A DNA stretch of 64,000 nucleotides from assembly GCA_034505235.1 (NCBI GenBank), contig JAPDQY010000001.1, positions 1 through 64,000 on the forward strand, in the 5' to 3' direction. The position numbers were made by a program, and so were the translations under genes. The notes below the pieces were generated by a model that did not search any database, was not told the DNA's origin, and saw only the letters and a program-made list of their open reading frames with translations. The stretch is from Coneutiohabitans thermophilus (GTDB lineage Bacteria; Zhuqueibacterota; Zhuqueibacteria; Zhuqueibacterales; Zhuqueibacteraceae). Shown piece after piece: positions 54,012-63,456 of the stretch (its first letter is position 1; every line of letters starts with the position of its first letter).

Positions 54012-55259
54012 CTAAAGCTGCAAACGATTGCCGAAATGATAGAGGCGTAAAAACTCCAGGGGTTTTGCCAGCGGCGGGGAAATATGGGAGAGCAGATCGA
54101 TGGGCGACAGGCCGATACCCACGAAGTATTGCGGGGTGACTTGTGGCCGGAAGGGGCGGCGCACGCCATAACCAAAACCGAGATGAAACGGCAGGCCGAG
54201 CTTGCGGTTGAAATCGTAGGTGAGCCAGTGGGTCATGCGCTCGTAGCGCTTGACTGTCTTGTGGCGGAAGGGATCTGCCGGCGTGAGATAGCTGAAGCGC
54301 AAATCGAAGTCGCGCAGGAAACCGACGCGCGCCTTCGCCAGCGCGAAGCCGATGCCGGCAAAGTTGGCCACGAGATCGGAATAACTGGCTTCGTCATGCA
54401 GTCGACGGCCATCGACATACTCGAGTGCGGTCATGACCACTGCTGCTGTGCCGGCACCGATCCAGTCGGCGGTGGCCGGTGGCACGCCCGCCCAGTTGTA
54501 AATCCCGGCGACCGCCTGGGTGATGCGATAGCCGCCCTGAAAATGCAACAGCTCATCGAAGAGCAGCGTGTGATCCTTGGTCAAATCGTTGCCGATTTTG
54601 AACGGCTGCCCGACGCGGCCGAACAGGCCGTTGTATTTCACAAAGCCATAACCGCCAATTCCCAGCGTGGCGGTTTGCACCAGGGCCAGACGCTCCCATC
54701 GAATGCCGGGCATGGCATCGGGGCGTGTGTGTTTGAGCGGGGAGAAAGGTTCGCGAGCGTGCGCTGTTGGCGGTTGCAGCAGGCGCTGTGGCGTGTACGC
54801 AGAAGTGGCCGTGCCGTGGCGAAATTGTGCCAGGCCGGAGGGAATCTCGAGGTCACGCGTGAACTGGCGCGGCGGCTCAGCCTGCCGGAATGCGGGCAAA
54901 GCCGGCGCGGACGCGGGCACTTTTGCATCGGAGGCGACGGGCGCAGCCGCCGGTGGTGCCACTTCCGTTGCCGGAGTCGCAGCCGGTGGTGGCGGCACCG
55001 GCACCTCATGAATGCCGGCAACCAGCAGCAAGAGCCACAGCAATACCTGTCGTGGCACAGACACAGCCAGGCGCCGCAGGTGCGATGTGCCTATGGACTG
55101 TGACGCCAGGCAAAGTGTGCCTGATGTGCAGCGCTGTTGTTTCCTGTGCCTTGGTTGCTGCCGCGAGAGGGCTGCCCGTGCGTGGCGCGGCGTAAAACGC
55201 CGGCGGCGTGAAGGCCGCCGCCGCGCGGCGCGCTTTCTTCGTCGGGCGGAAGGTGCCAT
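54012..55259 (-). CDS. DUF2279-like predicted outer-membrane/periplasmic protein
   Basis: About 415 residues in this frame. A long basic N-terminus of doubtful coding status precedes a probable signal (RQVLLWLLLLVAGIHE), after which the chain is Pro/Ala-rich. The C-terminal ~260 residues resemble DUF2279 (GNDLTKDHTLLFDELLHFQGGYRI, YNWAGVPPATADWIGAGTAA, EYVDGRRLHDEASYSDLVAN). These are predicted periplasmic lipoproteins or barrel-like proteins of unknown role. A GTG near 55074 (before the hydrophobic helix) is the more likely start. Its function is not known. Confidence 0.62.
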   Translation of the reverse strand: MAPSARRRKRAARRRPSRRRRFTPRHARAALSRQQPRHRKQQRCTSGTLCLASQSIGTSHLRRLAVSVPRQVLLWLLLLVAGIHEVPVPPPPAATPATEVAPPAAAPVASDAKVPASAPALPAFRQAEPPRQFTRDLEIPSGLAQFRHGTATSAYTPQRLLQPPTAHAREPFSPLKHTRPDAMPGIRWERLALVQTATLGIGGYGFVKYNGLFGRVGQPFKIGNDLTKDHTLLFDELLHFQGGYRITQAVAGIYNWAGVPPATADWIGAGTAAVVMTALEYVDGRRLHDEASYSDLVANFAGIGFALAKARVGFLRDFDLRFSYLTPADPFRHKTVKRYERMTHWLTYDFNRKLGLPFHLGFGYGVRRPFRPQVTPQYFVGIGLSPIDLLSHISPPLAKPLEFLRLYHFGNRLQL

Positions 55260-55488
55260 GGCAAGACGGGTCATGCTGGACAGCGGGCAACTTGTGATTG
55301 ATGCGGGCGGCGAAATGAACCGGCTTCGGTATGGGAGGTGATCAGAACGGAGGTGATCGCACGGCGGTTGTCCCCCAGCACAGGAGTGGTACCAAATATA
55401 GACGGGCGTCACTCAGATGCAAGGCTTTCTTTGGGAGAATTTGACGGGGGTGGGGTATTTTTGCACGGACAACAAAATTGGAAGACCG

Positions 55489-56844
55489 TCACACCTGCAT
55501 TCCCAACGCCTTCATTTTTTTGTAGAGATGACTGCGTTCCAGGCCCAGCAGTTGTGCGGCGCGGGTGACATTGCCATCCACAGCTTGCAGGCAGGCCGCA
55601 ATATAGTCGCGTTCGGCCTGTTTGCGCACTTCCTCCAGCGAGGTGCCGAGCGGCGCTGCCGGCCGCAGGCTGCTGTGTGGCATTTGCAGCGAAAGCGGCA
55701 CATCTGCCGCGGTGATGGTCTCCTGCGGCGTCATAATCACCAGCCGCTCGATGGCATTCTTCAACTCGCGGATATTGCCGGGCCAGGAGTAGTCCATGAG
55801 TTTTTTGATGGCGTCCGGTTCCAGACGTTTGCGCTTGAAGCCGTTTTCCTGGCAGAAACGTGCGACGAAATGCTCGATGAGCAGGGGAATGTCGCTGCGC
55901 CGCTCCCGCAGGGGCGGCATCACAATGGGCACAACGTTCAAGCGATACCACAAATCTTCGCGAAACCGGCCGTGCCGCACCTCCTGCTCGAGGTTCTTGT
56001 TGGTGGCGGTAATCACCCGCACGTCAACGCGCCGCGTTTGGGAACCGCCCACCCGCTCGAATTCGCCTTCCTGCAAAACCCGTAAAACCTTGGCCTGCAC
56101 TTTCAGGCTCATGTCGCCCACTTCATCGAGGAAGAGCGTGCCGCGATCGGCGAGCTCGAATTTGCCTTCGCGGGCGGCGGTGGCGCCGGTGAAGGCGCCC
56201 TTTTCATGACCGAACAATTCGCTCTCGATCAAATCCTCGGGGATCGCCGCGCAATTGACCTTGACAAAGGCGGCGCGGCTGCGCTCACTCGCGGCGTGAA
56301 TGGCGCGCGCGGCCAGTTCCTTGCCGGTGCCGCTCTCGCCCAGAATCAGAACACGCGTATTGACCGGCGCCACCCGTGCAATTTGTTCACGCACCTGCTG
56401 CAGTGCGGGACTGTCCCCCAACATCTCAAAGCCGGCGGCAAGTTCACGACGCAGGCGGGCATTTTCCTCCAACAACCGGCGCTGCGTCAGCGCATTGTTG
56501 ACCGCCAGCAGCAGTTTCTCCTTCGCAATCGGCTTTTCCAGGAAGTCATACGCGCCCTCGCGCGTGGCAGCCACCGCATTTTGAATCGTGGCATTGCCGG
56601 AAATCATCACCACCACCGGCCGGTGCGGCAGCCCTTTGAGTGACTGCAGAAACTGCATCCCGTCGCGATCAGGCATGACGATGTCGAGCAACATCACCTC
56701 ATATTGCCGCTCGCTGAGAAATTTTTCCGCCTCGGCAGCCGAGGCCGCCAGGGTGACGGCATAGCCGGCGCTTTGCAAAATCATTTCCAGGGAGCGGCGC
56801 AGGTTGGGCTCGTCATCGACGACCAGGATGTGGGTGACATGCAT
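55489..56844 (-). CDS. Sigma-54-dependent response regulator (NtrC family)
   Basis: A 451-residue transcription activator. The receiver domain has D10/D11 and the phosphate-accepting D54 (in MLLDIVMPD). The AAA+ domain has Walker A GESGTGKE (169-176), the sigma-54-contacting GAFTGA (216-221) and Walker B GTLFLDEVGDM. The C-terminal Fis-type helix-turn-helix is AERDYIAACLQAVDGNVTRA and following. Start at MHVTHIL (56844). It lies 27 bases after an SLC13 carrier on the same strand, and no histidine kinase is adjacent. It probably controls transport or carbon genes. Confidence 0.92.
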   Translation of the reverse strand: MHVTHILVVDDEPNLRRSLEMILQSAGYAVTLAASAAEAEKFLSERQYEVMLLDIVMPDRDGMQFLQSLKGLPHRPVVVMISGNATIQNAVAATREGAYDFLEKPIAKEKLLLAVNNALTQRRLLEENARLRRELAAGFEMLGDSPALQQVREQIARVAPVNTRVLILGESGTGKELAARAIHAASERSRAAFVKVNCAAIPEDLIESELFGHEKGAFTGATAAREGKFELADRGTLFLDEVGDMSLKVQAKVLRVLQEGEFERVGGSQTRRVDVRVITATNKNLEQEVRHGRFREDLWYRLNVVPIVMPPLRERRSDIPLLIEHFVARFCQENGFKRKRLEPDAIKKLMDYSWPGNIRELKNAIERLVIMTPQETITAADVPLSLQMPHSSLRPAAPLGTSLEEVRKQAERDYIAACLQAVDGNVTRAAQLLGLERSHLYKKMKALGMQV

Positions 56845-56870
56845 GTGTGGCTCGCAATCAATTGCCCCGC

Positions 56871-58298
56871 TCAGGGCACTTGAAATCCCAGAATTGGCCA
56901 CAAGAAGTGGATAAAGAGATTGAAGACGATCCAGCCCACGAAGTTGAGCATCAGGCCAGTGCGAACAGTGTCACTCACGCGCAGGAAACCCGAGGAGAAG
57001 GCTATGGCGGTGGCGGGAGTGCCCATCGGCAGCATGAAGGCCAGCCCGCTGGGGATGGCAACCACCATGGTCATCACGCGTGGATCAATGCCAAGATCGC
57101 GGCCCATACTCAGGGCCACCGGCATGAACAGGGCCACCACCGCGGAATTGCTGATGACTTCGGTGAGCAGGATGGAGAACAGGGAAATGGCGGCCATCAG
57201 CATCACCGGTGAATGCACAAAGCTGCCAAACGTGTGGTGTGCCAGCCACGCCGCGCCGCCGGTTTTTTCCATGGCATAGCCCAGACAAATGGCGCCGCCG
57301 TACATCAAGAAGATGCCCCAGTTCACGTCTTCCTCCACTTCCCGCCATTCCGTCAATTTGAACACGAACGCCAGCACTACGGCGATGATGGCGATGTTGG
57401 CCAGGCCGAAGTCCCGGCCCACGCTCATCCAACAGAGAATGGTCCCTAGCACCAGCAGGCCGACCGTCAGCTCCCGACGCTTCAGCGGGCCAAGCTGCTG
57501 ACGGCGCTGCGCCAGCAGTTCCTGTACTTCTTCGACACTTTCCACCTCGGGCGGATAAAACACCACCAAAACAGAATAGGCGGCCACCAGCAACAGCAGC
57601 ATCGTCGGCAGCGCCGCCAGCGCCCACGGCAGGAAATCCACGGTCAGGCCGGTGGTTTCCTTCAAAATGCCGACAGCCAGCGGCGCGCGACCGCCGCCCA
57701 GGAAAGTGGTGATGCCGCCGATGATGCAACCGTATGCCATCGCCAGAAAAAGCGCTTTGCCGAAACGGCTGGTTTGCGGCGTCAACTTCAGGCAATCGCC
57801 GATCTCCAGCACGATGGGAAAAATCATGGCGGCCACGGCATGCTCCGACATCCAACAGGAGAGAAACGCCGGGAAGACCAGCACCCCGAGCAGCAGACGG
57901 CGCGGCGAGGTACCAAAGCGCTGCAGCACGGCCAGTGCGATGCGGCGCGACAAACCACTGCGCACGAAGGGGGAAGCCAAAATAAACGCCCCGAGAATGA
58001 AAAACACCACCGGGTTGCCGAACAGCGCGAAGGTGGTTTGGGAATCGAGCACGCCGGCAAGCGGAAACAAAATCACCGCCAGCAGGCTGGTGATCATCAG
58101 CGGGATGACGTTGGTGACATAGAAGAGAATGCAAACGGTGAAGATGCCCACGGCTTTCAGGGCCTGCGGCTGCAAATTCGCCGGCACCGGCAGGGAGGAA
58201 ATCGACCAGTAAGCCAGCGCCGCCACAACAAAGACGGCTGACCGGTAAAGCCGGTTTGTCCAGACACTGCCGGGCGAGTCTGTGGGAATGGGTTTCAT
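56871..58298 (-). CDS. SLC13/DASS-family sodium:dicarboxylate (anion) symporter
   Basis: A 475-residue inner-membrane carrier with about 11-12 hydrophobic helices. The first SNT-like region falls in the loop after helix 5 (TFLGGGRAPLAVGILKE), and the second in SNSAVVALFMPVALSMG, where the asparagine-threonine pair is partly altered. The end FMLPMGTPATAIAFSSGFLR is a family hallmark. Substrates of the family are succinate, malate, citrate or sulfate with sodium. It lies between a second SLC13 carrier and the sigma-54 regulator, all on the minus strand. Confidence 0.88.
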   Translation of the reverse strand: MKPIPTDSPGSVWTNRLYRSAVFVVAALAYWSISSLPVPANLQPQALKAVGIFTVCILFYVTNVIPLMITSLLAVILFPLAGVLDSQTTFALFGNPVVFFILGAFILASPFVRSGLSRRIALAVLQRFGTSPRRLLLGVLVFPAFLSCWMSEHAVAAMIFPIVLEIGDCLKLTPQTSRFGKALFLAMAYGCIIGGITTFLGGGRAPLAVGILKETTGLTVDFLPWALAALPTMLLLLVAAYSVLVVFYPPEVESVEEVQELLAQRRQQLGPLKRRELTVGLLVLGTILCWMSVGRDFGLANIAIIAVVLAFVFKLTEWREVEEDVNWGIFLMYGGAICLGYAMEKTGGAAWLAHHTFGSFVHSPVMLMAAISLFSILLTEVISNSAVVALFMPVALSMGRDLGIDPRVMTMVVAIPSGLAFMLPMGTPATAIAFSSGFLRVSDTVRTGLMLNFVGWIVFNLFIHFLWPILGFQVP

Positions 58299-58397
58299 GC
58301 TTCACCCGCTGCCATTACGTTGCATGACCGACCTGCCCTTCAGGTGCTGTTGCCGGCCGCCGCCCCACGCAAGGCTCGCTGCCACGCCGGGTTGCTG

Positions 58398-59657
58398 TCA
58401 CAGTCCATAATACCACGGGATCAGGTATTCCAGAAAACCGGCCATACAGAGGGCACTCATGAAATTCAGCGCCAAACCGGCGCCTGCCATCACCCCCAAC
58501 GAGACATTTCTCACCCCGCCATAGAGCAGCGCGTTCACCGGCGTGCCGAGTGGCAACATAAAGGCATTGGTGGAGGCCAGACCAACCGCCATAAGTGCGA
58601 CCATCGGATTCAAACCCAGGTGCACCGCCAGGCTGTGCACCAGGGGAAAGAGCACTACCGCAATGGCGGTGTTACTGAACGCTTCGGTGGACATGGTGGT
58701 AATGAAACACAGCAAGAAGTACAAAACAAAGGGCGACAGCCCTGCCGGAATGAGTTTCACCAGATGGCTGGCCAGCCATTCCGGTACGTCGCAAGACATC
58801 AATGCGCCACTGACCGCCAGGATGGCAGCCACAAAGGCAAAGGCACGGAGCGGCAGCTCATGCAAGATGTCGGCGAAGCGCAGCAGTGATTCGCGCGGCT
58901 GGTGGGGATTGCGAAACAAAGGAGCGAACAGCAGCACGAGGAAGGCCAGGGTAAAAATCGCAGCGAGCTTGTCCCACGAACTCCAGCTCAGTTCGAAATT
59001 CATGACGGTGATACGCCAGCCGGGCAGGGGCAGCATGAGCTGCAGGATCGAATGCAGTGCCCAGAAGACGAACCAAATGGCGATCGTCAACCCGGCGAGG
59101 CGCACCCTGCCACCCTGTGGCGGCCGGAGGGGAAATTCGGGGAGGTCGAGGCCTTCTCTGCGCTGCGCCTTCGGCACGAACAAATATACGCTCTGCGCCC
59201 AGGCCAAAAAAATCATGATCACCACCAGCGGCAGACTCCACCCGAACCAGGAAAGAAAGTTGATTTTTTCGCGGCCGGCTACTTTGAAAAGTTCCAGCGC
59301 ACCCAGCATGAGTGCATTGGCCGGGCTGCCGACCAGCGACCCCATGCCGCCGATGTTGCAGCCGTACATTACCGCACACACCATGATGGTGGTCAGCCGG
59401 CGTGCCAGGCGGGCGTCGTGATGCTTTGCTAAACTCCCGGCCAGGGTGTTGAGCATGGGCAGCAGTGTGAGGGCGGTGAGGAAGTTGGGCGTGAGCATCG
59501 ACACCACGGTGGCGGCAATCATCAAATACAGCAGAAATCGCTTGAAGGAATCACGGCGCGCCTTGAACAGCCGGGCAAAAAAGTGCTCAATCAAATGGTA
59601 GCGCACACTCATGCGCGAAATGAGGAAACCGGTGAGAAAAAGAAACAGATAAGACAT
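58398..59657 (-). CDS. SLC13-family permease
   Basis: A ~419-residue carrier paralogous to its neighbour. Visible hallmarks are NIGGMGSLVGSPANALMLG and AFSNTAIAVVLFPLVHS in the two halves, and STNAFMLPLGTPVNALLYGG near the end. It seems to lack about one N-terminal helix compared with the neighbour (starts MSYLFLFLTGFLISRM). The ATG at 59657 is preferred over an upstream start at 59687. Likely an anion or dicarboxylate transporter co-regulated with its neighbour. Confidence 0.82.
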   Translation of the reverse strand: MSYLFLFLTGFLISRMSVRYHLIEHFFARLFKARRDSFKRFLLYLMIAATVVSMLTPNFLTALTLLPMLNTLAGSLAKHHDARLARRLTTIMVCAVMYGCNIGGMGSLVGSPANALMLGALELFKVAGREKINFLSWFGWSLPLVVIMIFLAWAQSVYLFVPKAQRREGLDLPEFPLRPPQGGRVRLAGLTIAIWFVFWALHSILQLMLPLPGWRITVMNFELSWSSWDKLAAIFTLAFLVLLFAPLFRNPHQPRESLLRFADILHELPLRAFAFVAAILAVSGALMSCDVPEWLASHLVKLIPAGLSPFVLYFLLCFITTMSTEAFSNTAIAVVLFPLVHSLAVHLGLNPMVALMAVGLASTNAFMLPLGTPVNALLYGGVRNVSLGVMAGAGLALNFMSALCMAGFLEYLIPWYYGL

Positions 59658-59723
59658 GTCCACCTTTCGAGTCAGCGGGCGTGGCAACGTGGGACAACAG
59701 ACGGAGGACTGCCAGCCGTGACA

Positions 59724-60065
59724 CTACAATGTTCCGGCTGTTGTTCGTGCAAGCATGCCGGCACGACGCAAGACGCCCAACCAGTGCCACAGGCAATTGC
59801 CAAACACGATGACGGCGGACAGCATGATCACCGCGGTCAACACCGAATCGACATAACCCTGCAGCGCCCTGGCCGGCGTGTGCGTCAACGGCCAAAAGTT
59901 GTCGGTGATGTTTTGCCAGCCCGCCACCAGCGTGGTCGTGCCGACAAAGGTCAGTGGCATCAGGGTGACTCAGGCATAGCGCGCGCGGCCGGTATTGATG
60001 ATGACGGTGGTGCCGACCGCCAGAGCGATGGCGGCCAGCAGTTGATTGGCCACCCCGAACCTCGG
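59724..60065 (-). pseudogene. cstA: In-frame continuation of cstA after two UGA codons
   Basis: Directly in frame with the larger cstA frame and without any indel, the sequence reads PRFGVANQLLAAIALAVGTT, then GRARYA, then a second TGA, then VTLMPLTFVGTTTLVAGW and a further ~60 residues, ending at TAG (59724-59726). Homologous CstA proteins read WPLFG and RYAWVT at these points, so each TGA replaces a TGG tryptophan codon. Other tryptophans in the same frame are TGG, and TGA ends several other genes here (scpA, sufB, sufC, sufD, sufS). Confidence 0.85.
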
Positions 60066-61535
60066 TCAGATTTGACTGATGCTGCCGGTGAAGATGAAGC
60101 AGGTCCAGGCGGCACACACCAGGGCGCTGGAGAGAATCGTGCCCGGCATCCAGTCGGTGCGCTCCAGCGGTTTGTAGAACTTGCCCAAAAATCCCTGCAC
60201 CAGGAAGCGGGCCACGCGCGTGCCGGTGTCGATGGTGGTGAGAATGAACAGCGCCTCGAACATGATGGCGAAGTGATACCAGTAGGCCAGCAAATGTTTC
60301 ATGCCGGGCAGGGCGGTGAAAATTTGCGTCATGCCCACCGCCAGGGAAACGGCGCCACCGGTGCGCCCCTGCACCGCCTCGCCCACTTGCTGCTCGAGCC
60401 CGGGCAGATTCACCACGCTCATGCCCAGGCTGGCAAATTTCTCGACCGGCACATTGATGGCGAAATAATCGGCGGGATGCAGGGCGCTGGCGGCAAGCAG
60501 CGCGGTCACGCCCACCAGACTTTCGATCAACATCGCGCCGTAGCCGATGGGGCGGGCATGCGTTTCCTTGTCCAGCATCTTCGGCGTCGTGCCCGAGCCG
60601 ATCAGCGCGTGAAAGCCGGAGATCGCGCCGCAGGCGATGGTGATGAACACAAAGGGGTAGAGCTTGCCCGGCACGATGGGGCCGCCACCGGCGATGAAAG
60701 AGGTGAGCGCCGGCATTTTCAAATCCGGATGCACCACGAAGATACCGATCACTAGAAAAGCGATGGTGCCGATTTTCATGTAGGAACTCAAATAGTCGCG
60801 CGGGCAGAGCAGCATCCATACCGGTAAAATGGAGGCGCTGAAGCCGTAGACGGCAATCGCCAGCGTGATTTCATGCTTGGGCAGGGTGAAAAACGGGGCG
60901 AGCGCGGAGTCGGAGACGTGGCGGCCCGCCACCACGGCCACAATCAGCAGGATCACGCCGAGGGCGGAGGCCTCCGCGATTTTGCCCTTGCGCAGACGGT
61001 ACATGTAAAGCCCCATCGTCAGCGCGATCGGGATGGTCGTGGCAATGGTGAACGTGCCCCATGCGCTGTCGTGCAGGGCATTGACCACCGCCAGGCCGAG
61101 GCCGGCCAGCGCCATGATGATGAAGAGAATGGCTATGGCAGTAACAGTGCCGGTGACCGGGCCGATTTCCGTGCGGGCCATCTCCGTCAGCGACTTGCCC
61201 TCGTGGCGGACGGAAGAGGCGAGAATGATGAAATCATGCACGGCACCACCAAGACACACGCCGACCACCAGCCACAGGAAACCGGGCAGATAGCCAAACT
61301 GGGCGGCAAGCACCGGACCGATGAGCAGGCCGGCGCCGGTGATCGCCGCGAAATGATGGCCGAACAAAACCCATTTGTTGGTGGGGACATAATTCTGCCC
61401 GTCGTACAGGCGATGAGCGGGAGTAAGGCGTTGATCGTCAAGCGTGAGAATCTTGGCTGCAATGAAGGTGCTGTAGTAACGGTAGGCAATGGCGTACATG
61501 CCGAGCGCGAGCAGAATGATGGGGAGAGCATTCAT
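60066..61535 (-). CDS. cstA: Carbon starvation protein CstA, first and largest reading frame
   Basis: CstA is a multi-helix inner-membrane peptide or pyruvate transporter induced on carbon limitation. This 489-residue frame has family blocks such as RYYSTFIAAKIL, HFAAITGAGLLIGPVLAAQFG, AVHDFIILASSVRHEGKSL and GCGAISGFHALIGSGTTPKM. It ends at TGA (60066-60068) directly after GSISQI, where homologues read a tryptophan (IWPLFG), and the same frame continues to 59724 with a second TGA. The protein is therefore either truncated by about 113 residues or made by readthrough. Confidence 0.88.
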   Translation of the reverse strand: MNALPIILLALGMYAIAYRYYSTFIAAKILTLDDQRLTPAHRLYDGQNYVPTNKWVLFGHHFAAITGAGLLIGPVLAAQFGYLPGFLWLVVGVCLGGAVHDFIILASSVRHEGKSLTEMARTEIGPVTGTVTAIAILFIIMALAGLGLAVVNALHDSAWGTFTIATTIPIALTMGLYMYRLRKGKIAEASALGVILLIVAVVAGRHVSDSALAPFFTLPKHEITLAIAVYGFSASILPVWMLLCPRDYLSSYMKIGTIAFLVIGIFVVHPDLKMPALTSFIAGGGPIVPGKLYPFVFITIACGAISGFHALIGSGTTPKMLDKETHARPIGYGAMLIESLVGVTALLAASALHPADYFAINVPVEKFASLGMSVVNLPGLEQQVGEAVQGRTGGAVSLAVGMTQIFTALPGMKHLLAYWYHFAIMFEALFILTTIDTGTRVARFLVQGFLGKFYKPLERTDWMPGTILSSALVCAAWTCFIFTGSISQI

Positions 61536-61639
61536 TTTTCATTTCCAAACACATGCGCAAAGCCGGTGATCATCTCGTGAGAATTCGCATGCGCAGCATC
61601 GCGTTCCGGCCGGCTCGAAACCGGCATGGCGGTTACGGG

Positions 61640-61696
61640 AAAACGGCAAACCACGACCGGCAACAACTGATCGTGGTTTGCGCCGCCTTTCCGGCC
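61640..61696 (-). terminator. Stem-loop after metS
   Basis: Arms GCAAACCACGA (61646-61656) and TCGTGGTTTGC (61671-61681) pair perfectly over 11 bases with a 14-base loop. On the minus strand a short CGTTTTCC follows. It probably ends metP-metS transcription ahead of cstA. Confidence 0.65.
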
Positions 61697-61804
61697 TCAG
61701 TCTTTGCGCTGCGGCGTGGTCAGCACTTTGATGAAAAAGTTAATCGAGAAAAAACCGATGATGCTCCAGGCCATGAGCATCGTGATCAAACCGGAAGTTG
61801 ACAT
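61697..61804 (-). CDS. metS: MetS-type small subunit of an NSS transporter
   Basis: A 35-residue single-helix protein (MSTSGLITMLMAWSIIGFFS, then NFFIKVLTTPQRKD). In Corynebacterium, MetS is a tiny partner needed by the NSS-family methionine/alanine carrier MetP. The ATG at 61804 has AAGGAGA six bases upstream and is 11 bases after the metP stop, strongly supporting a real gene. A stem-loop follows. It is below most gene-finder thresholds. Confidence 0.8.
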   Translation of the reverse strand: MSTSGLITMLMAWSIIGFFSINFFIKVLTTPQRKD

Positions 61805-61815
61805 GCCGGGTCTCC

Positions 61816-63456
61816 TTATGCGTTGCGGCTGCGGCGCTGCCAGGCCTTGCGGACGGCCAGCGCGATGCCGGCAAAAACGATTAACAGCAGCGTGCGGGTC
61901 ATATCGACGATGAAGACGCGGGTCGGCTTGCCATTTTTGAACCAACTGGTGTCATCAAAACCGATGTGCAGGATTTTACCGAGCAGACTGCCGGCATCCA
62001 GCGGCCAGCCTTCGCCGCGCAGGAGTTTGCCGAATGCCCCCGGCCAATCACCGCCTGCCGGGCTGATCAGGGAGCCGACAAACACCGCGGTAATAAACAC
62101 TGGCGTGATGTATTTGATGACGAACTTGAAAAACAGCGGCACCTTGATGTCGGCGCCGCGGTTGATCTCCGCCCAGCCCTTGTCGATGCCGAATACCCAG
62201 GCAAAGGCGATGATCTCGAACATCGCGAAAATGACGAGCGAGTAGCTGCCGACCCAGTCATCATATTCGCCGAACGCACCATAGCCGAAGAAGAAGATCG
62301 TCGGCAGCGCGAGCAGGAAGGTGAAGAAGCCGAAAAACAGTGCAGAACGTTTGCGCGTGTACTTGAATTCGTCCTGCATGAACGCCATCACCGGCTGGCC
62401 CATGGCCAGCGAACTGGTGATGCCGGCAAAGAACAACAGGCCAAACCAGGCCAGCCCGGAAAGCGCGGCGAAAAACGGGCCCCAGTTTTGGAAAAGATTG
62501 GGCATGGTGCGGAATGCCATGGTCAGGCCGACATTGCCCGGGGTTTGAATCCATTCCAGGCTGAAGTAGGCCACGGCGATCGGGATGACAATGGAGCCGC
62601 CCAGCACCACTTCGACAAACTCGTTCATCCAGCCTGCGGAGGAGGCGTTGAGGGCGATGTCGTCCTTCTCGCGCAGGTAGGCGGCGTAGCAGTGAATCGA
62701 GCCCATGCCCACTGAAAGCGTGAAAAAGATCTGACCGGCGGCTTCGATCCACACCCGTGGGTTCGCCAGCGAACCGAACTGGGGCGTCCACAGGTAATTC
62801 AGACCGATGATGGCATCGTTGACCGCGCCGTGCTCCCCAGCATCGAGCGTGAGGGCACGAATGGCGAGAAAAATGGCGAACACGATCAACATCGGCATGC
62901 CGATCTTCGCGGCGATTTCGACGCCCTTGCTCAGCCCGCGCGAGAGAATCCAGACATTCAATCCGAGCGTGATTAGAAAGAAAAAGATCGCCGTCGGTGG
63001 AAAGTTGAAAAACGACCCGTTGGTGGTGCCCACATAGTTGTTGAAGAAGGCCGACACTTCCCCCGGCTGCAAACCGGAAAAAGCGCCGGTGAGCGAGTAC
63101 CACACATAGCCCAGCGTCCAGGATTCCAGATAGGAGTAGTAGGCCGCCACCACCAGATTGGTGAAAATGCCGAAGACGCCGGTGTACTTCCACCACCAGC
63201 CGCCGCCCAGGGCGTCCATCATGCCGGGCGCGCTGTGATGGCCATACTTGCCGCCGTGTCTTCCGATCGCCCACTCGACCCACAGCAGGGGCACCCCCAT
63301 CAGCAGAAACGAAACGAGGTAGGGGATGATGAAGGCCCCGCCGCCATTGTCCACGGCGCGCGCGGGAAAGCGCAAGAAGTTGCCGAGACCAACAGCGTTG
63401 CCCGCCATCGCGAGCACGAGACCGACGCGTGATCCCCAACTTTCTTTAAAGCTCAC
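61816..63456 (-). CDS. metP: NSS-family sodium-dependent amino-acid transporter (MetP-like)
   Basis: A 546-residue carrier with about 12 helices. The sodium/substrate site NAVGLGNFLRFPARAVDNGGGAF is at the N-terminus, GFSASI-type segments are absent, and PLLWVEWAIGR, YSYLESWTLGYVWYS and FFTLSVGMGSIHCYAAY follow. The GTG at 63456 has GGAGGA five bases upstream. Because a MetS-like small protein follows, methionine or alanine uptake is the best guess, but NSS carriers take many amino acids. Confidence 0.88.
   Translation of the reverse strand: MSFKESWGSRVGLVLAMAGNAVGLGNFLRFPARAVDNGGGAFIIPYLVSFLLMGVPLLWVEWAIGRHGGKYGHHSAPGMMDALGGGWWWKYTGVFGIFTNLVVAAYYSYLESWTLGYVWYSLTGAFSGLQPGEVSAFFNNYVGTTNGSFFNFPPTAIFFFLITLGLNVWILSRGLSKGVEIAAKIGMPMLIVFAIFLAIRALTLDAGEHGAVNDAIIGLNYLWTPQFGSLANPRVWIEAAGQIFFTLSVGMGSIHCYAAYLREKDDIALNASSAGWMNEFVEVVLGGSIVIPIAVAYFSLEWIQTPGNVGLTMAFRTMPNLFQNWGPFFAALSGLAWFGLLFFAGITSSLAMGQPVMAFMQDEFKYTRKRSALFFGFFTFLLALPTIFFFGYGAFGEYDDWVGSYSLVIFAMFEIIAFAWVFGIDKGWAEINRGADIKVPLFFKFVIKYITPVFITAVFVGSLISPAGGDWPGAFGKLLRGEGWPLDAGSLLGKILHIGFDDTSWFKNGKPTRVFIVDMTRTLLLIVFAGIALAVRKAWQRRSRNA

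Noticed and set aside
59940..60070. UGA recoded as tryptophan genome-wide, or as selenocysteine
   Set aside because: UGA ends scpA, sufB, sufC, sufD and sufS in this window, so a full code change does not fit. Selenocysteine at two expected Trp sites of a membrane carrier, without a visible SECIS-type hairpin, is unlikely.
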